From Acetobacter malorum (GTDB lineage Bacteria > Pseudomonadota > Alphaproteobacteria > Acetobacterales > Acetobacteraceae), in the NCBI RefSeq assembly GCF_001580615.1, contig NZ_LHZC01000055.1, positions 186,001 through 250,000 on the forward strand: 64,000 bases of DNA, read 5' to 3'. Positions 7,473 to 15,679 of the stretch are shown piece by piece (positions within the stretch are counted from its first letter, which is position 1; every line of letters begins with the position of its first letter). Made by a program: the position numbers and the translations under genes. The notes under the pieces are model-generated. The model did not search any database and was not told the origin of the DNA. It saw nothing but the letters and a program-made list of their open reading frames with translations.

Positions 7473-8789
7473 TTGTCTGAAACCGCAGCACCCGCTTCTC
7501 CCGCTCCCCAGGCCGAAGCTCAGGCTCAAGCCGTACAGCAAGCCCCCCAGCAGCCGGGAGGGGAGGCCTCTGCCGCTCAGCCTTCGGGGCAGCCTGATGG
7601 CAAACCGGCTTATCTGGCTCCCCCGCCGCTGCCGGTGCTGGAAGGCCCGCAGGGGATCCGCTTCGATTTCAATCTCGGCGCACGCGTGCATGTGCCCGAG
7701 CGCAAAGAGGGGAAATGGCGCGTCATTCTGCGGGATCTGGATACGGGGAATATCCTTTTCCATCATGAGGCCGCCGGAGCCACCATTTCTTCCAGCAAAC
7801 GCTACTATGTGCGCTTTGGGATTGAGGTGATCGATATCGGCGCGGATGGTGTCGAGCGGCCTGTTTTCCAGCATGAGTATGATGCACGCGGGCAGGAGGT
7901 TATTATTCAGTTGCCGGTGGGCACGCTGGGGGATACGCTGGCGTGGTTCCCGTATGTGGCCCGCTTTGCGGAAGAACGCGGCGCGAAAGTCACCTGCCTG
8001 CTCTCCGGCCTCATCCTGCCGTTGCTCAAGGATGCTTACCCCAACATCACCCTCATGACGTCGGAAGACGCCGAGAAGGCCGAAGTGCCGGCCAAGGCTT
8101 ACGCCACGTACTGCATCGGCCTGTTTTTTGACGACAAAGAGAATAACCAGCAGCCTACCGACTTCCGCTTTGTCGGCCTGCACCGCACCGCCGGTTATAT
8201 TCTGGGCGTCTCCCCGCATGAGGAAGCCCCGCGTCTGCACCTGCCGGATGACAGCCGCCCTATTGCGGAGCCGTACGTCTGTATCGCCGTGCAGGCCAGC
8301 ACGCAGTGCAAATACTGGAACAACCCGACCGGCTGGCAGGAGGTCATCGCCTTCCTGAAGGAAAAAGGCTACCGGGTGATCTGTATTGACCAGAAAACCG
8401 TGCACGGCACCGGCCTCGTCTGGAACTACATCCCCCATGGGGCGGAAGATGAAACCGGCAACCGCCCGCTGGCCGAGCGCGCCCGCTGGCTGAAGCATGC
8501 GGATGCGTTTATCGGCCTCAGTTCCGGTCTGGCCTGGCTGGCCTGGGCTGCAGGCACGGAGGTCGTGATGATCTCCGGCTTCACACACCCGACCAATGAG
8601 TTTGAAACGCCTTACCGCGTCATCAACTGGCACACCTGCAACTCCTGCTGGAATGACCCCACGGAGCGGTTTGACCATCACAACTTCTTGTGGTGCCCCC
8701 GGCATGAGAACACGCCGCGCCAGTTTGAATGCACGCGCCTCATCACCAGCGTGCATGTTATCAATGAGCTGAAAAAGCTGTTCGCCTGA
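7473..8789 (+). CDS. Autotransporter strand-loop-strand O-heptosyltransferase (TibC/BAHTCr type)
   Basis: Enzymes of this family transfer heptose from ADP-heptose onto Ser/Thr in the strand-loop-strand repeats of AIDA-type surface proteins, in the cytoplasm before export. After a ~50-residue Pro/Ala/Gln-rich leader come a beta-rich domain, the GT9-type GTLGDTLAWFPYV segment near residue 150, IAVQASTQCKYW near 270 and IGLSSGLAWLAWA near 350. A C-terminal metal finger has Cys389, Cys392, Cys408 and Cys420, matching the iron-binding cysteines of TibC. The start is TTG at 7473 behind a good GAGGTGAT ribosome site. No autotransporter barrel gene is adjacent. The likely substrates are the strand-loop-strand Hint proteins at 33766 and 37242. 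Family assignment is firm; substrate is inferred. Confidence 0.9.
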   Translation: MSETAAPASPAPQAEAQAQAVQQAPQQPGGEASAAQPSGQPDGKPAYLAPPPLPVLEGPQGIRFDFNLGARVHVPERKEGKWRVILRDLDTGNILFHHEAAGATISSSKRYYVRFGIEVIDIGADGVERPVFQHEYDARGQEVIIQLPVGTLGDTLAWFPYVARFAEERGAKVTCLLSGLILPLLKDAYPNITLMTSEDAEKAEVPAKAYATYCIGLFFDDKENNQQPTDFRFVGLHRTAGYILGVSPHEEAPRLHLPDDSRPIAEPYVCIAVQASTQCKYWNNPTGWQEVIAFLKEKGYRVICIDQKTVHGTGLVWNYIPHGAEDETGNRPLAERARWLKHADAFIGLSSGLAWLAWAAGTEVVMISGFTHPTNEFETPYRVINWHTCNSCWNDPTERFDHHNFLWCPRHENTPRQFECTRLITSVHVINELKKLFA

Positions 8790-8796
8790 CTCCTGC

Positions 8797-8824
8797 GGGG
8801 GCACCAGACGTGCCCCCTTGCATC
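8797..8824 (+). terminator. Intrinsic terminator after the heptosyltransferase
   Basis: GGGGGCAC (8797-8804) pairs with GTGCCCCC (8810-8817) across a 5-base loop, followed by a short T-containing tail. Confidence 0.6.
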
Positions 8825-8908
8825 CCTATCCTGATGATGCTCTCTCCTTAAGGATCATAAGGCAGCGTCATGGTGGCGTGTCTGTCGTTCCAGTGGGAGA
8901 GATACGCA

Positions 8909-10363
8909 ATGTCAGAGGACTTTATCAGCACACAGCTTCTGGTGGCCGGGCAGTGGCAGGGTGCGGCAGATGGCCGCACGCTGCCGGTCTTCAACCCCGC
9001 CACGGGTGAAGAAATCGGCAAGATTGCCCACGCCTCCAAAGCCGATCTGGCACGGGTGGCCGAAGGGGCTGCTCAGGGCTTTGCCGCATGGCGGGCGCTT
9101 ACGGCGTGGGACCGCTTTGTCATCATGCGCAAGGCTGCCAATCTGCTGCGTGAGCGCGCCGAGAGCATTGGCCGCATCATGAGCCGCGAGCAGGGCAAGC
9201 CGCTTGAGCAGGCCATTATCGAAATCAAAGGGGCCGCAGGCGTCATTGAATATTTTGGCGAGGAAGGCCGTCGCCTGAATGATACGCTCATTCCGCCGCG
9301 TGTGCCTAATGTGGAGCAGCGCGTGCTGCATCGTCCCGTGGGTGTCGTCGCGGCCTTTACACCGTGGAACTTCCCCATCAACCAGATTGCCCGGAAGCTG
9401 GGTGCCGCTCTGGCCGCCGGGTGCGCCGTCATCGTCAAAGCCCCGGAAGATACTCCGGCCTCTCCGGCGGAACTGCTGCGCGCGTTCTGTGATGCCGGGG
9501 TTCCGGCGGGCGCGGTCTCTCTGGTCTATGGCAACCCGGCGGAAATTTCCGAATATCTGATCGCCCATCCGGTCGTCCGTAAAATCTCCTTCACCGGCTC
9601 CACCCCGGTTGGCAAACATCTGGCGTCCCTCGCAGGCGCGCAGATGAAGCCCGTCACCATGGAACTGGGTGGCCATGCCCCGGTGATCGTGTGTGAAGAT
9701 GCGGATCTGGACGCCGCTGCTCAGCGCCTGTGTGCCGCCAAGTTCCGCAATGCCGGGCAGGTCTGTATCGCCCCCACGCGCTTCCTGCTGCACAAGAGCG
9801 TTGCCTCCAGCTTTGTGGACAAATTCAAGGCGCAGATGAACGCCCTCAAGGTTGGCTCAGGCCTTGATGACGGTGTGACCATGGGGCCTGTGGTGAACGA
9901 ACGCCGCCTGAAAGCCCTGACGGAACTGGTCGACGATGCACGGGAGAAAGGGGCCACCATCTGGCAGGCTGACGTGCCGCTGCCCAATGAAGGCTGCTTC
10001 TTTGCCCCCACGCTTATCCTTAACCCCACCCTGTCCATGCGGGTGATGCAGGAAGAGCCGTTCGGCCCGATTGCTCTTGTGTCCGAATTCACATCGCTGA
10101 CGAATGCGGTGAAGGAAGCCAACCGTCTGCCCTATGGTCTGGCGGCGTATGCTTACACCCGCAACGAGCGCACGGAGCGTCTGCTGGGTGAACAGGTGGA
10201 AGCCGGGATGATCGCCATTAACCATCACGGTCTTGGCGTGCCGGAAGTGCCCTTCGGCGGCATCAAGGATTCCGGTTACGGCACTGAAGGCGGGCCGGAA
10301 GCGGTCAAGGCGCATACGCTGATCAAGTTCGTCTCAACCGAGCATGAAAAAGCCGATTTCTGA
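8909..10363 (+). CDS. NAD(P)-dependent aldehyde dehydrogenase, succinate-semialdehyde dehydrogenase-like
   Basis: It oxidises an aldehyde to the acid with NAD(P)+ in the cytoplasm. The class motifs are in order: FTPWNFP with the catalytic Asn near residue 150, the cofactor Lys in VIVKAPEDTP near 175, FTGSTPVGK near 225, the general-base Glu in MELGGHAP near 250 and the nucleophile Cys in AGQVCIAPTRF near 285. The C-terminal PFGGIKDSGYGTEGG is typical of GabD-like enzymes. Length (484 aa) is normal. ATG 8909 is chosen because GGGAGAG lies 9 bp upstream; an upstream ATG at 8870 has no ribosome site. The precise substrate cannot be read from the sequence. Confidence 0.9.
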   Translation: MSEDFISTQLLVAGQWQGAADGRTLPVFNPATGEEIGKIAHASKADLARVAEGAAQGFAAWRALTAWDRFVIMRKAANLLRERAESIGRIMSREQGKPLEQAIIEIKGAAGVIEYFGEEGRRLNDTLIPPRVPNVEQRVLHRPVGVVAAFTPWNFPINQIARKLGAALAAGCAVIVKAPEDTPASPAELLRAFCDAGVPAGAVSLVYGNPAEISEYLIAHPVVRKISFTGSTPVGKHLASLAGAQMKPVTMELGGHAPVIVCEDADLDAAAQRLCAAKFRNAGQVCIAPTRFLLHKSVASSFVDKFKAQMNALKVGSGLDDGVTMGPVVNERRLKALTELVDDAREKGATIWQADVPLPNEGCFFAPTLILNPTLSMRVMQEEPFGPIALVSEFTSLTNAVKEANRLPYGLAAYAYTRNERTERLLGEQVEAGMIAINHHGLGVPEVPFGGIKDSGYGTEGGPEAVKAHTLIKFVSTEHEKADF

Positions 10364-10390
10364 TCGGTTCCCACACAGACTATAAGAAAG

Positions 10391-10420
10391 GGGAACACAT
10401 CCCGGTGTGTTCCCTTTTTT
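10391..10420 (+). terminator. Strong intrinsic terminator after the aldehyde dehydrogenase
   Basis: Perfect 9-bp stem GGGAACACA/TGTGTTCCC (10391-10399 and 10406-10414) followed by TTTTTT. Confidence 0.9.
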
Positions 10421-10767
10421 GTTTTCCTCATTCAGTCATTATAACCCTTCAAAAGGAGAGAATGCCCTTGAGGAAATGAATGTGGAGCTAAACAAGTTTG
10501 GCATAATTCTGCTTTATTTTCTGCATAGAAACCCCGCCTGAAAAAGGCCAGTCATGGCGGGAACTTCAGAGAGTATGATGTGTTATAAAGAGTAGTTTGG
10601 TTGAGTTTTATCGTTAAAATGTCCGTTATATTATAAATTTTTAAATATCACTTTGCATGCCGTTCACTATATGCACGGCCACTCTTGCAGAGTGTGAGAC
10701 GCCAAACAAAATAGAGAGGGATAAGTCAAAACTTATATGGGGCTGAGATTAAAAGCAGGTAGCACTT
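10421..10767. promoter_or_regulatory. AT-rich upstream region of luxI with a perfect palindrome
   Basis: No gene is visible. At 10680-10694 CACTCT-TGC-AGAGTG forms a perfect inverted repeat 74 bp before the luxI start, a reasonable place for a LuxR-type binding site, although it does not match the Vibrio lux box. Confidence 0.4.
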
Positions 10768-11346
10768 ATGATTTATGAATTTTCTTATGATGAGCGAGAG
10801 CAGTGTCTTCCAGTTTACGAGAAGATGCTTGGCGCACGGAAAAAGTTTTTTGAAAATTATCCAGAATGGAATCAGGCCTTTCAGCCTTGCCCGGTAGAAG
10901 ATGAGTATGACCGGCGCTGTAGCCCCTTTTATATCGTGGGGATGGAGGATGAGGCCGTTGCTGCCGTCCGCATTATGCCCACAACGGGGCCAACCATGTT
11001 GCGGCAGGAGTTTGCGCCTTATTTTCAGGGATGTCCGGATATTATCAGCTCAGATATCTGGGAGCTTTCCTATTTCTCAACCACGGCGGATACATCCTCT
11101 CTGGCAGGGCGCAATCTGCTGCTGGACGTGCTGAAAACGGCCTACGCACGCGGGTTTGCGAACGGCATCAAGCAGATTGTCGGCACGTATCCCAAGTCCA
11201 AATTGCGGTTGTACCGGCGTCTGGAATGCCTGCCGTTTCCTATTTGTGAGGGCGAGATCAACGGGCAGGACTTCGCTGTGGGGGTGTGGGATGTCAACCC
11301 TCTGGCCTTGCGGCATCTGTCAGAACTGCAGCTCCGCCCGTTTTGA
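10768..11346 (+). CDS. Acyl-homoserine-lactone synthase (LuxI/GinI family)
   Basis: It makes an acyl-homoserine-lactone signal from S-adenosylmethionine and acyl-ACP. The invariant residues are visible: Arg24 and Phe28 in ARKKFF, Trp34, the acidic DEYD block near 45-48, RIMPTTGPTML near 70 and Glu in DIWELSYF near 97. The C-terminal half holds the acyl-chain pocket, for example GTYPKSKLRLYRR. Length (192 aa) is near the family norm. The luxR gene follows after 88 bp on the same strand. GinI of Komagataeibacter intermedius is the best-known relative in acetic acid bacteria. The chain length of the signal cannot be deduced. Confidence 0.9.
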   Translation: MIYEFSYDEREQCLPVYEKMLGARKKFFENYPEWNQAFQPCPVEDEYDRRCSPFYIVGMEDEAVAAVRIMPTTGPTMLRQEFAPYFQGCPDIISSDIWELSYFSTTADTSSLAGRNLLLDVLKTAYARGFANGIKQIVGTYPKSKLRLYRRLECLPFPICEGEINGQDFAVGVWDVNPLALRHLSELQLRPF

Positions 11347-11434
11347 ACAAAGCAACTTATTTTTAATGAGAAGGGCCGCAGAACGGGGCGTATGCTGGCC
11401 AGACTTTAGAAGATACGATAGTAAGGTTGGGGTT

Positions 11435-12190
11435 ATGAGATTGAAACAAACAGCACCGACCCTTATTCTTCCCAAGGCTTTGCAGGGCCTGGTTTCGGCC
11501 ATTACACGCGCGCAGTCTCTGGAAGAGTTGTCGGCTGCTTTGCAAACACTTCCTGAAAAATGCAACATGAATAATGTTGTTTATTATTTTGCGGGTTCAG
11601 GCAAAGCTTTTCTAAACCCTGACGGGTTTACCTGCACGACCTACCCCCGGGAATGGCAGGAGCGGTATTATAACCAGAACTACCTGCTGATTGACCCTGT
11701 CGTCCAGCGGGGTTTGCACAATGGTCTGCCGTTTGAATGGCGGGATTTGAAGATTGAAAAAGGCACGCAGGCCTACAGTATGCTCATGGAAGGGCTGGAT
11801 TACAGTCTGGGGAATGCAGCGCTGAGCATTCCTCTGCTGGGGACGGATGGCTCTCGCGGCCTGTTCGCCATTACCAGCAATGACTCCCATAAGTTTGAAG
11901 GTCTCGCCCGCGTGAGCTACGTGCGGGACTACCAGATGCTGGCCAATTATGTGCATGAGGCCTATCTGCGGATTACAGCCTTTCAGACCAATGGCGTGAT
12001 GGATCTGTCCCGGGAAGAGAAAGACTGTTTGAAACTGGCGGCGGAAGGGCTTCTGGGGCATGAAATTGCCCATAAGCTCAAACTGTCCGAGCCCGTCGTG
12101 CGGCTATGCCTGCGTGTGGCGCGCCATAAGCTGGGTGCGGCCACAACGGATATAGCCATTCTCAACGCAAACCAGTTCGGCGTGATTTAA
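11435..12190 (+). CDS. LuxR-family quorum-sensing transcriptional regulator (GinR-like)
   Basis: It is an acyl-homoserine-lactone receptor and DNA-binding regulator, partner of the adjacent LuxI protein. The autoinducer-binding domain has the conserved Trp/Tyr/Asp set in EWQERYYNQNYLLIDPVV (near residues 65-85) and PFEW. The C-terminal HTH begins LSREEKDCLKLAAEGLLGHEIA and ends KLGAATTDIAIL. ATG 11435 is chosen, because the frame extends upstream only over the luxI coding region; an ATG at about 11367 is a possible alternative. It converges on the photolyase gene. The recognition helix (EPVVRLCLRVARHKL) departs from the usual TVxxHLxNA pattern, so its operator may be atypical. Confidence 0.88.
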   Translation: MRLKQTAPTLILPKALQGLVSAITRAQSLEELSAALQTLPEKCNMNNVVYYFAGSGKAFLNPDGFTCTTYPREWQERYYNQNYLLIDPVVQRGLHNGLPFEWRDLKIEKGTQAYSMLMEGLDYSLGNAALSIPLLGTDGSRGLFAITSNDSHKFEGLARVSYVRDYQMLANYVHEAYLRITAFQTNGVMDLSREEKDCLKLAAEGLLGHEIAHKLKLSEPVVRLCLRVARHKLGAATTDIAILNANQFGVI

Positions 12191-12218
12191 AGCGGCCAGC
12201 CGCCTGTTTACGTCGGCC

Positions 12219-13676
12219 TCAGCTCTTCTCAGCACCTTTTAGGTTTTTGTAGCTCTCCAAAGCAATGGCGCGCGCCTGCTTTAACTCCACAATCGGGTGG
12301 GGGTAGGTCGTGCCCGGTACAAAGCGCAGATGGCGGCTGAGTGTGGCATCCATTTTCCAGGGTGTGTGGATCAGCTTGTCCGGCAGGCCAGCCAGTTCCG
12401 GCACCCATGTGCGGATATAAGCGCCTGAAGGATCAAACTTTTCGGATTGTCCGACCGGATTAAAAATGCGGAACCACGGCGAGGAATCAATACCCGTCCC
12501 TGCACACCACTGCCAGTTCATGGCGTTTAAGGCGGGGTCTGCATCCACCAGCCGTTCATAAAACCAGCGTTCGCCTTTGCGCCAGTCTGTCAGTAGATGT
12601 TTGGTCAAAAAGGACGCCACGACCATCCGCACCCGGTTATGCATGGTGCCGGTGGCGCGGAGCTCCCGCATCCCCGCATCCACCAGCGGATAACCCGTGC
12701 GGCCTTCTGTCCACGCGGTAAAAGCCTCCGCATCATTCTGCCAGGGCATTCCGTCAAACTCAGAGCGCAGATTGCGGGTGGGCATCTGAGGTTCATAGAA
12801 AAGCTGCATCCACCCAAAATCGCGCCAGCCCAGTTCGGACAGGAACTTTTCCGTATTTACATGGTCGCCGCTACGGGCCTCTGCTTTTCGGGCTGCCTGC
12901 CAGATCTGCCGGGCAGAAATCAGCCCGGCGCGCAGATAAGGGGAAAGGCCGGATGTGCCCTCCCGGTCGGGCCGGTCGCGGTCTGTTTCATAGTGCGCCA
13001 GCGTGTCATCCAGAAAATCTTCCAGAATGGTATCGGCGTTTTCTTCACTGCACGGCCAGTATTGCGCCGCCTGTGTGGCATCTTCCGGCAAGGCGGGTTT
13101 CAGCAACGCTTTGGCAGAGACGTCTTTTTTAAACGCCTCCGGCACAGCGGCAAACTGAATGGCCTGCGGGGCGGGCAGGGGGCGGCCGGGTTCACCCAGT
13201 TCCCGCGCAGCGCGCCACCATGCTGTAAAAATCCGGTAAGGCTGTCCCGCCCCGGTGCGCACGGCCCAGGGTTCATGCAGCAGCCGTGCGGAAAGGGACT
13301 GCACCGCCACGCCCTGTTCCGTCAGCGTGGCTTTCAGAGCGGTATCAATCTCCTTGCCCACAGGGTCATACCGCCGGTTCCAGAAAACTTCTGAAACCCC
13401 GGCTTTTTTTACAAGGTCCAGCACAACCGGAAGCGTTTCCCCCTCCGGGGTCAGCAATGTGCCACCACGCTTGCCCAGTGCTTCGGCCAGCGCCCCGGCA
13501 GCCTGCCCCAGCCACCAGCCAATCACCCCTTTGGGCAGACAGGCCTCATCCTGTACATACGCGCACAACACTGGCTGGCCGGTAGCGCAGGCCGCATGCA
13601 GCGCCGGGTTGTCGCTCAGGCGAAAATCATCCCGAAACAGGACAAGAACAGGGGAGGGGGTTTTGGAAGCCGTCAT
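12219..13676 (-). CDS. phrB: Deoxyribodipyrimidine photolyase
   Basis: It repairs UV-induced cyclobutane pyrimidine dimers using light and FADH-. The N-terminal photolyase domain starts VLVLFRDDFRLSDNPAL near residue 10. The FAD domain carries GTSGLSPYLRAGLIS near 245, SELGWRDFGW near 290, TGYPLVDAGMRELRATGTMHNR near 345 and the Trp-rich NWQWCAGTGIDSSPWFRIFNP near 400. Length (485 aa) is typical for class I CPD photolyases. It is a single gene between the convergent luxR and a divergent region leading to msrB. Confidence 0.95.
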   Translation of the reverse strand: MTASKTPSPVLVLFRDDFRLSDNPALHAACATGQPVLCAYVQDEACLPKGVIGWWLGQAAGALAEALGKRGGTLLTPEGETLPVVLDLVKKAGVSEVFWNRRYDPVGKEIDTALKATLTEQGVAVQSLSARLLHEPWAVRTGAGQPYRIFTAWWRAARELGEPGRPLPAPQAIQFAAVPEAFKKDVSAKALLKPALPEDATQAAQYWPCSEENADTILEDFLDDTLAHYETDRDRPDREGTSGLSPYLRAGLISARQIWQAARKAEARSGDHVNTEKFLSELGWRDFGWMQLFYEPQMPTRNLRSEFDGMPWQNDAEAFTAWTEGRTGYPLVDAGMRELRATGTMHNRVRMVVASFLTKHLLTDWRKGERWFYERLVDADPALNAMNWQWCAGTGIDSSPWFRIFNPVGQSEKFDPSGAYIRTWVPELAGLPDKLIHTPWKMDATLSRHLRFVPGTTYPHPIVELKQARAIALESYKNLKGAEKS

Positions 13677-13882
13677 GCCGGGAGACTGCCGTCTTCCTCT
13701 CGCTTATGCAATGGTTCGCCCCGTTTGCGCTGGCGTAGCAGCCCTGATGCAACCGTTCGTCTCTGCTATCGTTAAATAACGTTCCAGTCAGGGCCTTATC
13801 GCCCGGTGCACCGCATGAGAAAACCCGCTAGAAAGACAGCACACATTCCCCAGAGACTTGCTTTAAGAGAAGGACCCTCCGC

Positions 13883-14266
13883 ATGACCCAGTCCTGTTCC
13901 CCCACCGGTTGCGGCCCGCTCACGCCAGAGCAGGAACATATTTTGAAAGAACACGGCACGGAATATCCGGGGTCCAGCCCTCTGAACCACGAAAAACGCC
14001 CCGGCCAGTATCACTGCGCGGGCTGTGGTCAGACACTGTTTGAGTCCGATACCAAATATGAAAGCGGCAGCGGCTGGCCCTCGTTTTACGATGCCATTCC
14101 CGGTGCCGTGGAAACCACGCAGGACAGCCGCCACGGCATGGTGCGGACCGAGGTGCATTGCGCCTCCTGCAAAGGGCATCTGGGCCATGTCTTCCCCGAT
14201 GGCCCGCTGCCCACCGGCCTGCGCTACTGCATGAATGGTCTGGCGCTGGATTTCCGGCCCTCTTGA
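13883..14266 (+). CDS. msrB: Peptide-methionine (R)-S-oxide reductase MsrB
   Basis: It reduces methionine-R-sulfoxide in proteins. The protein has the zinc CxxC pairs CAGC (near residue 52) and CASC (near 97), the [12 protein letters not shown] motif, [11 protein letters not shown] and the active-site Cys in [10 protein letters not shown] ribosome site (AGAGAAGGA) precedes ATG 13883. A DUF4112 gene follows after 32 bp. Confidence 0.95.
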   Translation: MTQSCSPTGCGPLTPEQEHILKEHGTEYPGSSPLNHEKRPGQYHCAGCGQTLFESDTKYESGSGWPSFYDAIPGAVETTQDSRHGMVRTEVHCASCKGHLGHVFPDGPLPTGLRYCMNGLALDFRPS

Positions 14267-14298
14267 ATCCGGCTCTAGCCTCTCCCATCTGGTGAATC

Positions 14299-14703
14299 AT
14301 GACATACGCTCATGCCACAGCCGGAAACGGCTCGCCCCATACGGCCTCTCATACCGCTGAGGACATTGCGCACCGTCTGCGCCGTGTCCGGCGGCTGGCC
14401 TGGATTCTGGACGCCGCCTTCCGCCTGCCCGGCACGCGCTTCCGGGTTGGGGTGGACGCCATAGTCGGCCTGCTGCCGGTTGGCGGCAGCGTGGTGATGG
14501 GCCTCGTCTCCCTCTATATCGTGTGGGAGGCCTGGCGCCTGCGTGCGCCCACCAGCCTGCTGGCTCGGATGGTGGGGAATGTGCTGCTGGAAACGGCGGT
14601 CGATACTGTGCCAATCGCGGGCGATCTGTTCGATGCCGCCTTTAAGGCCAACCTGCGGAACGTCGCCTTGCTGGAGCAGTATTTCGGGCACACGGCCCGC
14701 TAA
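14299..14703 (+). CDS. DUF4112 membrane protein
   Basis: This 134-aa protein has two hydrophobic segments and the DUF4112 hallmarks GTRFRVGVDAIVGLLPVGG near residue 52 and DTVPIAGDLFDAAFKAN near 110. The function of the family is unknown. It lies close behind msrB on the same strand and may be cotranscribed. A short GC hairpin (GGCCC/GGGCC) overlaps its stop. Confidence 0.85.
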   Translation: MTYAHATAGNGSPHTASHTAEDIAHRLRRVRRLAWILDAAFRLPGTRFRVGVDAIVGLLPVGGSVVMGLVSLYIVWEAWRLRAPTSLLARMVGNVLLETAVDTVPIAGDLFDAAFKANLRNVALLEQYFGHTAR

Positions 14704-14718
14704 GGGCCGCTTTCCGCG

Positions 14719-15408
14719 TTAGGCCTGCTTTACCTCAATGCCATGCAGGAAGAGTGACCACGCGCGGTCAAAAAATGCATCGCGCGCGGCGTCATCTTCC
14801 AGCGGGTTCAGGCCGAACAGGCTCTGCTTCATCGGCCAGCCCGTCAGCAACCCACTCCATAAATGCGCTGTGGTGGAATTGGCATGCCCTGCTTCAATCT
14901 GCCCGGCTGCCTCCGCCGCTTTCAGTAACCGCATGAAGTTGGCGTGAAACGGCTCATTAATATTCTCAATCGCATGGTCTATCAGGCTGGGGTAGCGGTA
15001 GGCATCGGAAATCAGAATCCGATACGTTCCCAGCGCATCAGGCCGCACCACAAAATCCAGCATCAGGCGGCTGACATGCTTCAGCTCCAGCAACGGGTCC
15101 TTCAGCGGCGTTTCCGCCATGGTGCGCAGCAGGCAGGCCGTCAGGTTGGTAATCACCGCCTTGAACAGCGCTTCCTTGGAGGGATAGCGCCGATACAGCG
15201 TCTGCTTGCTGGCGGAAGCCTTGCGGGCAATCTGATCCACCGATGTCCCGGCATAGCCATGTTCCACAAACAGGCTCGCCGCCACCTCCAGCAAATGCTG
15301 GTCCAGCTGCTCCGTCCCGGATGGGGTCGGCCGTCCGCATCGACGCTTCTTCCCCTCAAGGCAGGGGTGCGCCATGTCCATATGACCGGCAGCGTCAGGT
15401 TTCGTCAT
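14719..15408 (-). CDS. TetR-family transcriptional regulator
   Basis: The HTH is near residues 45-75 (VDQIARKASASKQTLYRRYPSKEALF), followed by a C-terminal TetR_C-type helical domain. I start at ATG 15408 (MTKPDAAGH); the open frame continues upstream to about 15720 without an obvious start. It is divergent from the AI-2E family exporter gene, 271 bp away, and may control it. The effector is unknown. Confidence 0.85.
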   Translation of the reverse strand: MTKPDAAGHMDMAHPCLEGKKRRCGRPTPSGTEQLDQHLLEVAASLFVEHGYAGTSVDQIARKASASKQTLYRRYPSKEALFKAVITNLTACLLRTMAETPLKDPLLELKHVSRLMLDFVVRPDALGTYRILISDAYRYPSLIDHAIENINEPFHANFMRLLKAAEAAGQIEAGHANSTTAHLWSGLLTGWPMKQSLFGLNPLEDDAARDAFFDRAWSLFLHGIEVKQA

Positions 15409-15679
15409 AAAGCAACGGGCCTCAAAGAGCGGAGAGGGAAAGGTGAATTCATGATTGGCGGAATGCTGTTGTCTCGCCTTTTTTGGCGTGAAAGACAAGA
15501 TGAAAGGCAGTCCCACTCCTACCATGCCCGGATCTGCCATGCTGATAAAGCCTGTCCTCACCCCTTCTCGCATGTGTGACACTCTGGCCGCTGGTGCCTG
15601 CGGGTAAAACGGCGCAAGATCACGCAAGTCTGCCTTACCACCCGGCAACAGGGCGGGGCAGCAGGAGAAGCAGAACGTC

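Noticed and set aside
7425-8804. 459-aa open frame on the minus strand opposite the heptosyltransferase
   Set aside because: It mirrors a well-supported enzyme gene, has no domain and no ribosome site; it is a GC-rich antisense shadow.
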